From Carallia brachiata (taxonomy: Eukaryota; Streptophyta; Magnoliopsida; Malpighiales; Rhizophoraceae), in the NCBI GenBank assembly GCA_021464245.1, contig JADCRB010000069.1, forward strand, positions 2,738,895-2,802,894: 64,000 nt of DNA, given 5' to 3'. The notes under the pieces are model-generated. The model did no database searches. It was given only the letters and a program-made list of their open reading frames with translations, and had not been told where the DNA came from. Below are positions 24,761 to 36,179 of this stretch, one piece after another. Position 1 is the stretch's first letter, and every line of letters starts with the position of its first letter. The position numbers and the translations under genes were made by a program.

Positions 24761-25773
24761 ATTCCAATTGGACGTTGATTGTTCCTTGTGTTATTGGTGG
24801 CTTGTACATCCACTAGCAGTATAGCATGATGAAGATTCCTCAACTGTACCATCTCTTCTAACCAAGATGTAGTTAATCTCGTTTGCTGAGTTGTGCCGGT
24901 CGACTGGCGATCCAACTTCCTGAGATGTAAATTACCCGATCTGCTACAGCCAGTGTATATCCAGTGCAACATGTGAGCTATAACTACGATTTTTCATTGA
25001 TCTAGGCTCTTTATGATCTGGTCCGGCCATCTACTGCTTGAAATCGGAATGGGGCTTTTATGCGTGGCATTATTCAACCCGTGAACTTCTGATCAGAATG
25101 TGCACCCTATGAATATTTTCTTCGATGCTGGCCTGTCAGAAATGTGCCTTGCCGATGAGTGCTATGATCAGCATTTTTTGGACGTTTATGAAGATCGACA
25201 TTTGCTTTCCCTCAGGCCTGCTTTTTCTTTTTATTGAATATAGTTTTTTAGGCTAATATATGAAAGTCCGACTATTGTTCAAACAATGATGTAAGTATTG
25301 AAACGTCGGTATCGGCAATTTAGTGGACTTAAAACAATTGTTTTGTTTCCGTTTTTGTGATCTGTGATTGATAGTTGTGTAGCAAATGGTGATTGAAACT
25401 TAACTGAAGATCAGTTCGACTTGACCTTTGGGTTCTACCTAAGCAGCCCTAGGGATGGTGTATTTAACATAGAGGAGTAAAGCTGCTTCCCTGTGCCTCA
25501 TATCTCACGTGTGGAGCTTCGTTTTCTTTTTAGAGTTTAAACTTTGTCGAGGGGGCCACGTGTACGGAGCGCATGGACTGTGAGAAAGCATTGGGTTCTC
25601 TTATTGGGAGCGTGACGCGGAGGGCGTAAGCGCATGCAAGTAATGGCTGAAAAGTGACAAATTGCGTGGAATTGGCGGTGGAGAATGAACGACTAGTGGC
25701 TGTGAGGCCCATAACTACTTAATAGGGAAAAGCAGAGGAATGCAGCAGAGAAGCCAAGCCATTGCATAGAGAG

Positions 25774-25803
25774 AGGGAGAGATAGAGAGAGAGAGAGAGA
25801 GAG
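25774..25803 (+). repeat. GA-rich microsatellite
   Basis: Interrupted GA repeat immediately upstream of a TATATAAAG sequence. GA repeats near plant promoters are common. Confidence 0.9.
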
Positions 25804-25812
25804 ATATATAAA
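25804..25812 (+). promoter_or_regulatory. Possible TATA box for zinc finger gene
   Basis: TATATAAAG follows the GA repeat and is the best core promoter match upstream of the 26903 start. The distance to the start codon (1.1 kb) is long, so a closer initiation site cannot be excluded. Confidence 0.35.
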
Positions 25813-26319
25813 GACCAACCACCTATGAGTTGCAGACCAAGTGGGGACTGAACTTTAGCTTTTAAGTCACCCAATCCTTCTTTACATTGGCCATTGGAGA
25901 TCACAAACCTGATCAATCCAAGCTTAGCAAATCTGACAATCTGACTCCTTACTCACCTCTCCTTTTCTTGCCCCCTTCCCCAAAAAATATTTAATCACTG
26001 AACTGAACGCAAATCAGTTCATCAATCAAATTTGACAAATATGGCACCTCCCTTCATTGAATGCACCTTATTGGACAGTGTAATACACTGTTTTGCATTT
26101 ATGTCAGTGGCTAAAATTTGACAAATATGGCACACAATCTCGTTCCTTTTATATGTACCAAAAAATCTCTTTTCTTTTATGCCAGAGTGGATATTTCAAA
26201 GATAAACCAGATGATTAACTATCACTTGTAAGAGCGCAGTTGAAAATTGAACCTAGAAAACATAGAGTTAAAACTCCTGCAAAAGCAAAACCATTTGCCC
26301 TTGGAACTGAATTGTCAGA

Positions 26320-26321
26320 GA

Positions 26322-26356
<35 letters not shown>
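26320..26356 (+). repeat. GA microsatellite
   Basis: Nearly pure AG/GA repeat, interrupted by AAG near the left end, in the leader or promoter of the zinc finger gene. Confidence 0.9.
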
Positions 26357-26902
26357 GGGAAGTAGCTGCATGGTGAGGTAAAGAGAGGGATTGGCTGAAA
26401 GGAATGCTGGGATTGGGAAATGGAATCTCTCTGTCTCTCCCTCTCTTATCTCATCCATTCCCAAGCCCATACAGCACCTTTTATCAAGCAATCTATCTCA
26501 TCTATTTAATAATGTCAATTGGAGGCTCTTCGCATTTTCCAACTCTTTGAGAACTAAAGCTTCTGAACTCTCTCTTCAACTCTTCTTTTAATTATTAGAT
26601 CAAACACCCAAAATAAACAAAAGAAAAAAAAATAAAAATCAAGTAGAGGGATAAAAGTCAGCATATTTCGGTACTTTGTCCTCATCTTTTATCACTGTTA
26701 TCACTTCTGCCAATTCCCTTGAAGCATTTCTTCTACCCTTTTTGCAGGTACTTTCTTTATGGATTGATAAATTGCCACTCATCAAATTTGAAAGATTTCT
26801 GTGTGTTTCACACTTTCACTAGAGTTTGTCATAGTGATATTATCTTCTTCTTCTTCATCATTAAAAAAGAAAGTTTTAAACTTTTGTACTAATTCATTCT
26901 GC

Positions 26903-27508
26903 ATGACAGACATGGAAATTGAAGAAAAAGGTACACAAGCCAATTTAGAAGACACAACAGCAAGGGTGTTTCCATGCTTATTCTGCTCAAGAAAATTTTA
27001 CAGTTCCCAAGCCTTAGGAGGCCACCAGAATGCTCACAAGAAGGAAAGAAATGCAGCGAGGAAGGCAAAAAGAGCGTCTGAATATGCATCATCACTATCA
27101 CAACCATCCCAATTAGCACAGCCATTGCCAATGGTGTTTGCTCCAGGTCATCAGTTAGGCCTACTACACCCTTCAATGTACATAACTGCCCATGCAGCCA
27201 GCCTCCAATGTTATCCTGCCCACGGCGGCTGCGGCGGCGGTGGCCGGTTCTCCAATCGATTTGGGTCCAATAATAATGCAGCCAGGTTTGATAACTTGCT
27301 GTTTTGCGGTAGCAGCAGCTGTTCAAGCAATAGGTATCATCCGTATGAAGAAGATGAGCAGAGTTTCTTGAATTGGCAAAGGAGCAAAAGATGCAGTGGC
27401 TTCAATGAAGGAGGGTCGGACCAGAGTCCCACATCGATGGTTAATAGGAATCACAATGTGGGAAGTAGGGATAAAGATCAGAAACTTGATCTGTCCCTCC
27501 ATTTATGA
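26903..27508 (+). CDS. C2H2 zinc finger repressor with EAR motif
   Basis: Nuclear DNA-binding protein of the plant one-finger C1 family (ZFP1/3/4/6/7, GIS and KNUCKLES relatives), which act in trichome, floral and hormone responses. It has one exon and 201 residues, within the family range. The single finger is [22 protein letters not shown], with C25, C28, H41 and H45 and the plant-specific QALGGH helix. A basic stretch follows ([16 protein letters not shown]). The middle is Ser/Gln/Gly-rich. The C-terminus is KLDLSLHL, a clear LxLxL EAR motif that recruits TOPLESS co-repressors in this family. The first ATG in the frame is 26903 (MTDMEIEE); the second ATG at 26912 is an alternative. The frame is open upstream to 26801 but without an ATG. 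Confidence 0.93.
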   Translation: MTDMEIEEKGTQANLEDTTARVFPCLFCSRKFYSSQALGGHQNAHKKERNAARKAKRASEYASSLSQPSQLAQPLPMVFAPGHQLGLLHPSMYITAHAASLQCYPAHGGCGGGGRFSNRFGSNNNAARFDNLLFCGSSSCSSNRYHPYEEDEQSFLNWQRSKRCSGFNEGGSDQSPTSMVNRNHNVGSRDKDQKLDLSLHL

Positions 27509-27649
27509 ACAAGAAACGTGGTAAGTTTGGCTTGTAACTTAGGCTTGGGAATTTAATTTTTCGTCTTGCTTCCTTCCAAATTCCCAAGCCAAATGTAGGT
27601 ACAGAAGTAGCTTTTTGGGTTTTTTTTTCTTTTTTTTTTTTCGGAATTG

Positions 27650-27655
27650 AATAAA
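27650..27655 (+). promoter_or_regulatory. Likely polyadenylation signal of the zinc finger gene
   Basis: AATAAA lies 142 nt after the stop codon, behind a long T-rich tract. This spacing fits a plant near-upstream element. Confidence 0.5.
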
Positions 27656-30600
27656 AATCAATTTGCGGTCATGAACGATTACTCCCTTTCCTTTACGTGG
27701 GACATACGTTTCTATTTGTTTATTTATTTTTTTGACAGTTTTCTATTTATTCTTTTTCGTCCTGCAAATAATTTTGAGATTTATTGAAAAGAGGTTTCAT
27801 GCTAAATATTTATATTATTAACCAAAAAAAAATACTCTCTCTAATTATATTTTTGTTCAATTTTAATGGATTTATAGAGAACATGGAAAAAATTTTATTT
27901 CTTAGATTCTATTTGAGTTTTGTTAAGAGGATATAAGAAATAATCATAAATTATAAAAAATAATTTAATTTGTAAAAATAATAAAAATTTATTTTTTATT
28001 TAGTTATTATTATCTTAACCCTTAATTTAAAAAATGCTAATTTTATTTTTTCTAAAAAAATTTATTATTAGAATTATTTTTTATATCTTCATAATTTTTC
28101 TCTTTTATTTTAAAAATTTAAAATTTAATCTTAAAAGCAAGCGTGAGATTTAACGGACGCCTCTTGAGGACTGAGGACCCCGATTGAGCAGTCACTGTGG
28201 AAGAAAATCGTTTCCTATGCCTTAATATTTCAAAGGTTGGTTTTGGCCTTTTAAATTTGCGAACCTGATTGGGTGGATTTGACTGTCAACAAGAGCCAAC
28301 AAGAGGAGACTGGCTTAGATTCCCAGTCCGAAATAGCTATGGTAGGACAGCTGTTTTATCAACAGGTTTAGATATTCGTATATATATATATTTTAAATTT
28401 AATACAAATATATCAGTCATCCTAGGTACTCATAGTTACTAATAAAAAGTTTCCGACAAGTTAAATGTTTTCAACATAAAATACAAAATTAAAAAAAAAA
28501 TTCGTATGAATATATAGGCTTTATAAGTTCAAATCAAAATTACTAATTTACGTTTAAATTTAACCTCTTACAAAGAAAACTAAGGAAGTAATGACTCTTT
28601 ATTGTCTCCCTCACGCTGATTAAAATAATTTGGTCAAGTTTCAAAACAACAGCATTTAGTGTGCTCTTTTATTGAACTTAAAGAAAGCTTGGCTTAGGAG
28701 ATGAAATTGATTGTTGAAATTGAAAATTGTAGAGCTACTAAACTGTTCGACATTAAAAAAATTAGAAGAAAGTTCAAATCGAATCTTCTTAGCCTCAAAT
28801 ATCAAAATAAAAAAATAAAATTTTATTATTTAAAATATAAATATTATTACTTAAAATTAATGACTTGTTATAATTAACATGCTGAACAGATATGAAAACA
28901 ATCGAAACAATTTATCTTTTTCCAAAAAGAAATTGTAGAGCCGTAGAATTTCTAGGTTGTTGTCCAAGGGGTAAAGATGTCAAACCAAGCAGACCGTAAT
29001 CAACGCTTCCATGAAAGTAACGTCTGGACACGGACGACCTAGAATGTATAGATACAGACGCGCGGGACACAGATACAATACGATATGCATATAAAGATAT
29101 AAAAATTTTAAAAAAATTAAATTACAGACACAATTTACATATAATTATAAAATATATTAAATATTATATATATACGTATGTAATTTAAATATTTTTAATA
29201 AATTTAAATTTTTTTTCCACATATAATACATAATAATTATTATTATGATATTTTATAATATAACTTGTATTTTATTCATAATTTTTTAAAAAAATATTAT
29301 ATATGTGTATATATATATATATATACATAATAACATATTTAAATAAATAATATATATGTGCGTATAATATATTAATTAAAATATCAATTACATATAAAAA
29401 TATCTGACACGTATATTAAAAGTGTCCGACACGTTATTTACAAGTGTCCGACATACGTGTTTGAATTTTTTATTTTTTATTTTTTTGTTTGATACGTTTC
29501 GAAGTGTCCGACACGTGTTTAAAAAATATTGGGTGAGTGTCGTTTCCAACACAAACACTCATTATTTTAAAAGTATCTGTACTTCTTAACAGACGACAAA
29601 TTAGCGGTTCAAACTTCACGTTTGAATTATGTCGACAAGCGGACAAGGATATAAAAAAAAGTTTGAATTATGTTGACGAAAATGAAGTTGTCTCTCCAGT
29701 GAGGGGCATGGCTCAGGAACAGAACACAGTCGCTATGTTGGGCTTTTCCGACACTTTTGCCCCCTAGTGCAGCATCCTTTCGTGATCTACAAAAGCTGAC
29801 CCAAGTTACTCCCGTGTGGAGAGAATTATAATTAAAAGAAATTCTCATTTTTACGGACTAAAAAAAGAAATTCTCTTTTTTTTGTTAAAAAAAAAAAAGA
29901 AAAGAAGGTTCCATAGTCCCCAAGAAAAAATTGTAACCCTATGTTCAGATAAGCGTAATGTGATTGAATAATTATAATATTTTTTATAACAGTTGACCCT
30001 AATAAAATTTAATCTCATAATCTTTAGCCTAAGATCGAACTCCTTAGGAGTTAGGTCAGTTTAACCATTCCAACGGTGGTAAAAGGAAATTATTTGTTTT
30101 GGTAAAAGGAAATTATTTGAGTCCACCTGCTTGAGTTCCATCTAGTCGGCAACATTTTGGACGAGGCCCGCTGGACTCTAACAAAATTCCTGGTGGAATA
30201 CCGGATGTAGATGTTGGGCTTTCAGCAAAAGCCGAACAAACAGACCAAGCACAGTAGGGGAATTAAAAACGAAAAACAAAAACATCGAATATGGGAGAGA
30301 GCCCCTTTATTTACTCGAGAAGTAAATGAGAGTTGTTTGGGATCTGTTCGGCTCATCCCAAAATATGAAAGTCAAGTTCTTGATTTAGAACGGGGGAACA
30401 TAGCCCAATAAGATGGGAGCCAGGGGTTTGCTTTTAAACCTCAGGTCCCATACCTCTTAAAGAAATTCCCAATTAGGGCCCAACTATGTTCTTTGAGGAC
30501 AAATTTCGGCCCAACCACTGGACCAGCATAGGGGGAGATCTGTTTTACATGAAGTTTTAATAAAAAACTATGCGGAAGGAAAAAAAAAAATTAAGCAGAG

Positions 30601-32983
30601 TGAAAAGTAGAGAAGAAGAAAAAAAAATAGAAGGAGAATTATTGAAGAAGAGAAATATTTTTGTTATCTCTTGTATTTAGAAAGAGAAGATAGGAGAGAG
30701 GAAAACTAATTTGTTTGAAAAAGAGTAGAAAGTGTGAGAGAGAGGAATATTATGGATATGAGAATGTCAATTTTCCTTCAAATAAAAAAATATTATATAT
30801 AATACTAAAAAAATTTAAGTTATACATTATATATAAAATACTTCTACAAATCTAGTTTAATTTGTTTATAATATTTGTACAATTTTTTATTAAAAAATTT
30901 AATAAAATTTTGAAGAATGCATATTTTTTAAGTTAAATTTTTAGTTATTAATATATAATAAAAGTGATATAGTCTTTTGATGAAAAAGTAGAGGAATTCA
31001 TGACTTTTTCTCCAATTTTGAGAGAATTGATTTTGTTGGCCAAAGAAAAAAAATTAGTTTTTTTCTCCACTTTCTTCATCTCAAAAACATTTGCTAAACA
31101 CAACAATTTACCATTTTCTCCTCACTTTCCTCTCCATCTCTCCTTTTCCCCCCTCCCGAACACATTGTTAATACTTTCTTTTACATGAACATCGAAACTA
31201 TAGGTTCATTCGGAGATGGGAAAACTTTTCAATTGAATTTTTCAGACCCTTATTTAATTTTTTTTTTTCCACAATATATCTGTAAGAATCAACTGAAAAA
31301 ATTGAACTTTTAATGCGCTGACTTTTTTATCATGCTTGTTCATGTATGTGCATTAATCCAATCAACTGGCAGATACGTGTTGTTCTCATTAAGAAGATAG
31401 CAAGCTAGGATAGATTCTATGCAATGAATTCTGTCAGGCAGAATATTCATGAAATTTCATTTTAAGGTCATTTGGTTTCCTGTCAAATCTGAATTGCATA
31501 AGTAAACCCAATCCGACAATGTAAAGCTGGAATAGAATATCTCCCAATTAAGAGGAGAACATGGTAACCATGTTTTACGTGCTAACATCTAGCCACTTTC
31601 TTTGTCAGATCTTAATTTGTAATTTATGCTATTAAACAGAAAAGGTTTAAAATTAACCAATGAAACAAATCAACGATTGTGGTCCTACACCATGTGAATA
31701 CTGTGAGCTTGTGTCATTGGGGTCTTGACTTGAAGACAAAAATGATAACAGAACAGCGTGATAACTTTTCTAACGCATATGAGTGATGATAATTATGTAT
31801 CTTACAGGATAACAGATCATAATCGACAACAAAAAGTACTTAATTAGTATCTAGAATGTATTATATAATAAGATGAATTAATGGGGTGCCATCGGTTGAA
31901 CAAAAGTTCTATTTGCTAAACCCGAAAATTCCGGAGGCAGCAATGGCTAGCATGGTCTTTGCTCAAAAGCCTAAATCTTTGGCTAGATTCAAAAATAGTC
32001 ATGCGAATGCCAAAGGGTCTGTGCTTGGTATTTTCGCCATTATTTATTGTAGAGAAAAACATTATTAGTTTAACTTAGTTGTGGCAGGTAGGATTGATAA
32101 GATGTTTATTCGTATCCTAATTCCTTACGTAAAGGATGTTGAAGGACATAAAAATAGATACCAATAAGTGTTGGTTTAGTTAATAAACAGGTTCACCTAA
32201 AGTGATTCACTTGTTAATAAGTAGTAGAGATTCAAAATTTTAAAAAAATATTTTTTAAAAAGAGCAAAAACTTATAATACTCAAATTTCTGTAGTTGTTG
32301 CTTTCATTTTGGCCAGTTTTTTTTAGGACATAAAAATAGATATAGCCGCCCTTCACAAGCCATAGATTCTAGACAAGTGTGTACTGAAGATACATGATTG
32401 AGAATTTTAATTGGCATACAGGTCACATGCTATAGCGTACGTGCCGAGGTGGATGGAAGCTCTTATAGACTTAGAATGATATATATGTGCGTGTGTGTGC
32501 GAAGAACAATATATATCCAAAGAAATACAAAATAATAATAATACTAATAATATGTCCTGCATTATATTTGCATGTGTATGTGTACGTCTACAGATATGCC
32601 TATGAGGGAAAGGCTCAACTAATTTTTGTTTTGATACAAAACGAAATCAAGTGACTAAAATATAAACCATAAGCAATGAAATACTCTGTCGTATAAGTCT
32701 CCGAATATAAATGGTCACAGCCATTTTTAAGTCACTTTTTATCTAATATGATTGACCATGAAAGATAAAACTTATCAACTTGGTTCAACAAAATCAAAAG
32801 AGTGCAAATTGCGTGGCTAGAGAGAATAAACCGAAAGAGAACTAGAAATGAGTTGATATACATATTTTTTATTTTGAAATTTTCCACCAAAAGATACACT
32901 AATTCAAAACAATAATCATAATAAATTAATAATAATTTTTCATTATATAAATCTCGCTTATCAACTTACCCTCACTCTCGTCT
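27656..32983. other. Gene-poor intergenic DNA, first part
   Basis: AT-rich, with no supported gene. A GTGTCCGACACG-type repeat lies within 28980-29590. From 29600 to 30560 the sequence is less AT-rich and has short open frames (29537-29767 and 30211-30411) without recognisable motifs, perhaps decayed retroelement DNA. From 30560 to 31190 it is purine- then pyrimidine-rich, suggesting an old fold-back element whose ends are not clear. From 31200 to 32970 nothing is recognised. Confidence 0.5.
28980..29590. repeat. Dispersed repeat with GTGTCCGACACG palindromes
   Basis: The motif GTGTCCGAC, often extended to the palindromic GTGTCCGACACG, recurs at about 29420, 29445 and 29500. Related GGACACGGACG and GGGACACAGATAC sequences lie near the left end (29025-29080). 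The right end reads GTGAGTGTCGTTTCCAACAC. The interior is AT-rich with a TA run at about 29308-29328. This looks like a degenerate non-autonomous element. Exact ends and superfamily are not resolved. Confidence 0.5.
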
Positions 32984-34210
32984 TGGGATAAGCAAATTTT
33001 CAACCTTTTAGATTTGAACTTCTTTCAATTAAGTTCTAAATGTTAAGATTTTTTTTTTAAGTACTAAACGTTACGATTTTTTTTAATTGAGTCCAACCAC
33101 TAACGGAATACGGTTTAACCGTTAATTTATGTATTTGACCGATTAAAATATTATTTTTAAAAGGAAATACATAAAAAAATATTTTAAAATCAATTTAAAA
33201 TGCTTATACTGTATAAAAAATTTATTTTACTTTAAAAATCTATAAAAACTAATAAAAAAGAACATTGTTAATAAATTTTCAAAAATACGTATCATATGCA
33301 TATTAAATTTTTTGTAAAATTTTTTTAAAAAATTCAATATTTTCTAAACTTGAATGGATTCATTTTAATTGAGCATAATTTTGGACAAAGGGGACTTTGA
33401 CCAAAAAATATGGCCGTAAACCACATTACAAAATTTAAAAAAAATGTTAAAAAACTACAGAAATGAAAAAAAAAAGAGTATGAAATATGTATAAAAAAGT
33501 ATTTTACTTTAAAAGCCTATAAAAATTAATAAAAATTAACAAATACATATAAAGAAATATTATTAGCAAATATATTTTCTCAAAAATACATATCATATGT
33601 ATATTGAAATTTTTTAAAATGATTTTTATTTTAATAAAAATAAAAAACTTTTAAAAATAAAAAAATTTCAGTATTTGACCATTAAAATGAAACTTTAAAA
33701 ATTTAGAATTTTAAAATTATGAGGTTCTTAAATTTATAATTTCTTAAAAAATTTTAGAAAATTTCTAATTTTTCAATTCTTATTTGTTTTTTCAAAATTT
33801 TTAAAAAATTTATGGGTTTTATTTTTAAAAATTTTGATTTTTATTAAAATGAAATTTCATTTTGAATTTTTTAAACTTTATAAATTCTTTTAGATTTATT
33901 TTTGAATTTTTAGAATTTTTGAAAATTTTTTGAAATTTTTATAAAAATTTCAATATGTATATGATATGTATTTGTGAGAAAATGTATTTGCTAATAATAT
34001 TTTTTATATGTATTTTTTAATTTTATTAATTTTTATAGGCTTTTTAAGTAAAATATTTTTTTATACATATTTCATACTTTTTTTTATTTCTGTAGTTTTT
34101 TAACATATTTTTTTATTTTTTACAATTTTGTAATGTGGTCAACGACCATATTTTATGGTTAAAGTCCCTTTTGTCCATTATTATCCAAGGATTAAAAATT
34201 TGCTTATACC
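32984..34210. mobile_element. Mutator-like non-autonomous element with 9-bp target duplication
   Basis: CTCTCGTCT flanks both sides (32975-32983 and 34211-34219), a 9-bp duplication typical of Mutator-like elements. The left terminus is TGGGATAAGCAAATTTTCAA, and the reverse complement of the right terminus is GGTATAAGCAAATTTTTAAT. Inside, a block of about 240 bp at 33378-33620 is closely matched in reverse complement at about 33945-34180. A related block at 33209-33320 is in direct orientation to it, offset 278 bp. There is no transposase. The whole element is extremely AT-rich and could fold into a large hairpin. Confidence 0.8.
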
Positions 34211-34640
34211 CTCTCGTCTCACAGAATTTCTTTGGCATAGGACCTTTTTCCCCAAATTATAGGGTTGTCCGTCCATGTATTGATGAGGAAATTGGTGTAT
34301 ATACGGTGTAAGGTCAACGTAGTACGATGCACACCGGTGGCTGGTCCAATGTACCAATGTCGCAGAGCATAATCAGAGGCGTGATGACTGACGAGCAAAG
34401 AATAAAGGGCCTTAACAAAGTGCATGGTAGTATAGTCAGCCAACCTGATTAATTTGTACTTATAATATAGCCTACTTTATTTAGGCATCAGTAGAAATAT
34501 AGCGGGGCTATTCAACATAATAACTTGGAAAATTCCAAAATTATCTGACGAAAATCCGGTAACCTTGCGATAAGTCTGGTTAACGACTAAATAAAATAAA
34601 ATGAGTACTGTTACGTAGACAGAAAAAAGAATATGTAAAA

Positions 34641-34810
34641 TATACAAGAAAATTTATTTTGTACAACCAGTTAGTTTATTTGTACAAAAAAATACTTAAT
34701 TTCTGTATTAAAAAAATATATAAAAAATACTTTTAAATTTTATTACAATAATTTAATATTTTATTGTACAAATAAATCGACTAATTACACAAACAAAATT
34801 TTCTGTCTAT
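34641..34810. mobile_element. Fold-back MITE
   Basis: The left arm 34641-34701 and right arm 34750-34810 are reverse complements with about 80 percent identity by eye. Matching blocks include AGAAAATTT and TTTATTTGTACAA. The loop is about 48 bp. No coding capacity. Confidence 0.7.
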
Positions 34811-35805
34811 TCTCTGTTCACCAAATCTCGTCTATCTATCTTTTCTAAAATAAATTAGGCAGACACGTCACGCACACACACATGCCGAGGCAATAAGGGA
34901 AGAATTTAGAGGAGAAGAGTTTTCATTAATTTTACAATTGTGTGCTTTTAGCTTGCAAGTTTTAGGCAAATAAGGCAGTTAAGGTAGGTTGGGGTTAGCA
35001 ATACACTTCCTTCTAGAGCTCTTGACTAATGTCATAACAAACATAGTGACACAAGTACAGGTCCAATAAAATGACTTCGTTCATGTTAATTAATTCCAAC
35101 TGCCAACTAAATTATAGTGGTATTGGGTATGATTGACACAATTTCCCACCAGATTTTAGGTTGAAAACTGACCTTTTCTAAGTTGTTTAGTTCACTTTGT
35201 CTCACCCTTCTTCAATGTGTGTTCTTGGATAGGGACAGGAAGCGTGTGGTCGACTAAAATGAACTAATTGTGATCTCTTTGTCAAAAAAAGTTGGCTGAG
35301 TATAAGTGCTTGTTCCCCTGTTCATCACACCAAAAACACTTTCATCTTTCAGGATACAGTTCTTTCAATGTGAATCCTCTTTTAACGAAAGCACAAGAAT
35401 TAATTTATTTGCTGACTTCTTGTTAAGTTGGGCACCTGCACTTATTTGCTCCTTCTAAGTTTAGCCCTGTATTAATTATAATAAATTAAGTGGTAGACCA
35501 TTTTCACTTAAAACTTAAAATGATTTGCTCTCATTACAACTTTTTTCTCCCTCTTTCTCTTAAAAACCCTATTTTGCAATCCTATGATTTGTTGTGAATG
35601 AAATCGGGGAAAAAAAAAATAAAGTCATATAGACCTGCAATGTTGCCTAGGTGGGTAATTTATCGATCAATTGGAAGAAAAACACAAATGGCGTTAAGTA
35701 AATGTAATGTAAACAATAACAAAAAAAAACAAGAAGAAGGGTCAATTAGTATTTAAGAATCAACCACTTCTCCCCCTTGATTGGCGGCGAATAGCCATCT
35801 GTTGA

Positions 35806-36179
35806 TTGCCTTCTCCGCATTGCAGTCGGAACCTGCCTAAACTAACCTTCTGCAGTCCAGACCCCATTTCCATTCCTAATTTAGCCAAATCTGATTCGGC
35901 AGTTTCCAACCCCAACACTCAATTTTCCAAGAGGAAGTTGGTGGGGGCTAACCTGGGAGGGGTAAACCTGAAACAAATGCAAGTTCGACCAACGAAAATG
36001 CTCTGTATTAGCCAATAGCGGCTCTAAGGCAATAAGCATTAGCAATCCGACAGGGATTGAAATCAACGACCCTTTGACAAATTGTCAGAATGATTTACTA
36101 CCCATTAACCTAGACTTGATGAAAAGTCCCATTAAAAAGTTGGAACCTGTCGTTCACAACAAATTTCCGGCAGATTGAT
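35806..36179 (+). pseudogene. Possible decayed coding fragment
   Basis: A frame from 35806 runs 70 codons and contains RKLVGANLGGVNLKQMQVRP. A second frame (from 36011) then stays open to a TGA at 36177 with a protein-like composition, including PINLDLMKSPIKKLEPVVHN. The two frames could be one ancestral frame broken by an indel near 36010. The family is not recognised; LINE ORF1-like retroelement sequence is one possibility. Confidence 0.25.

Larger units (their letters stand above)
24761..26902. other. UGT80 3' UTR and zinc finger gene upstream region
   Basis: The left part is UGT80 3' sequence. A TATATAAAG box at about 25804-25812 sits just after a GA repeat (25774-25803). A second GA microsatellite lies at about 26320-26356. 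A 20-bp direct repeat (AAATTTGACAAATATGGCAC) lies at 26028-26047 and 26114-26133. If the TATA box is used, the zinc finger mRNA would have a leader of about 1 kb, possibly with an intron ending near the TTTTTGCAG at 26739-26747. No gene is seen. Confidence 0.5.

Noticed and set aside
27140..27330. Antisense 145-residue frame over the zinc finger gene (26889-27326)
   Set aside because: It is a shadow of the C2H2 gene with no motif of its own.
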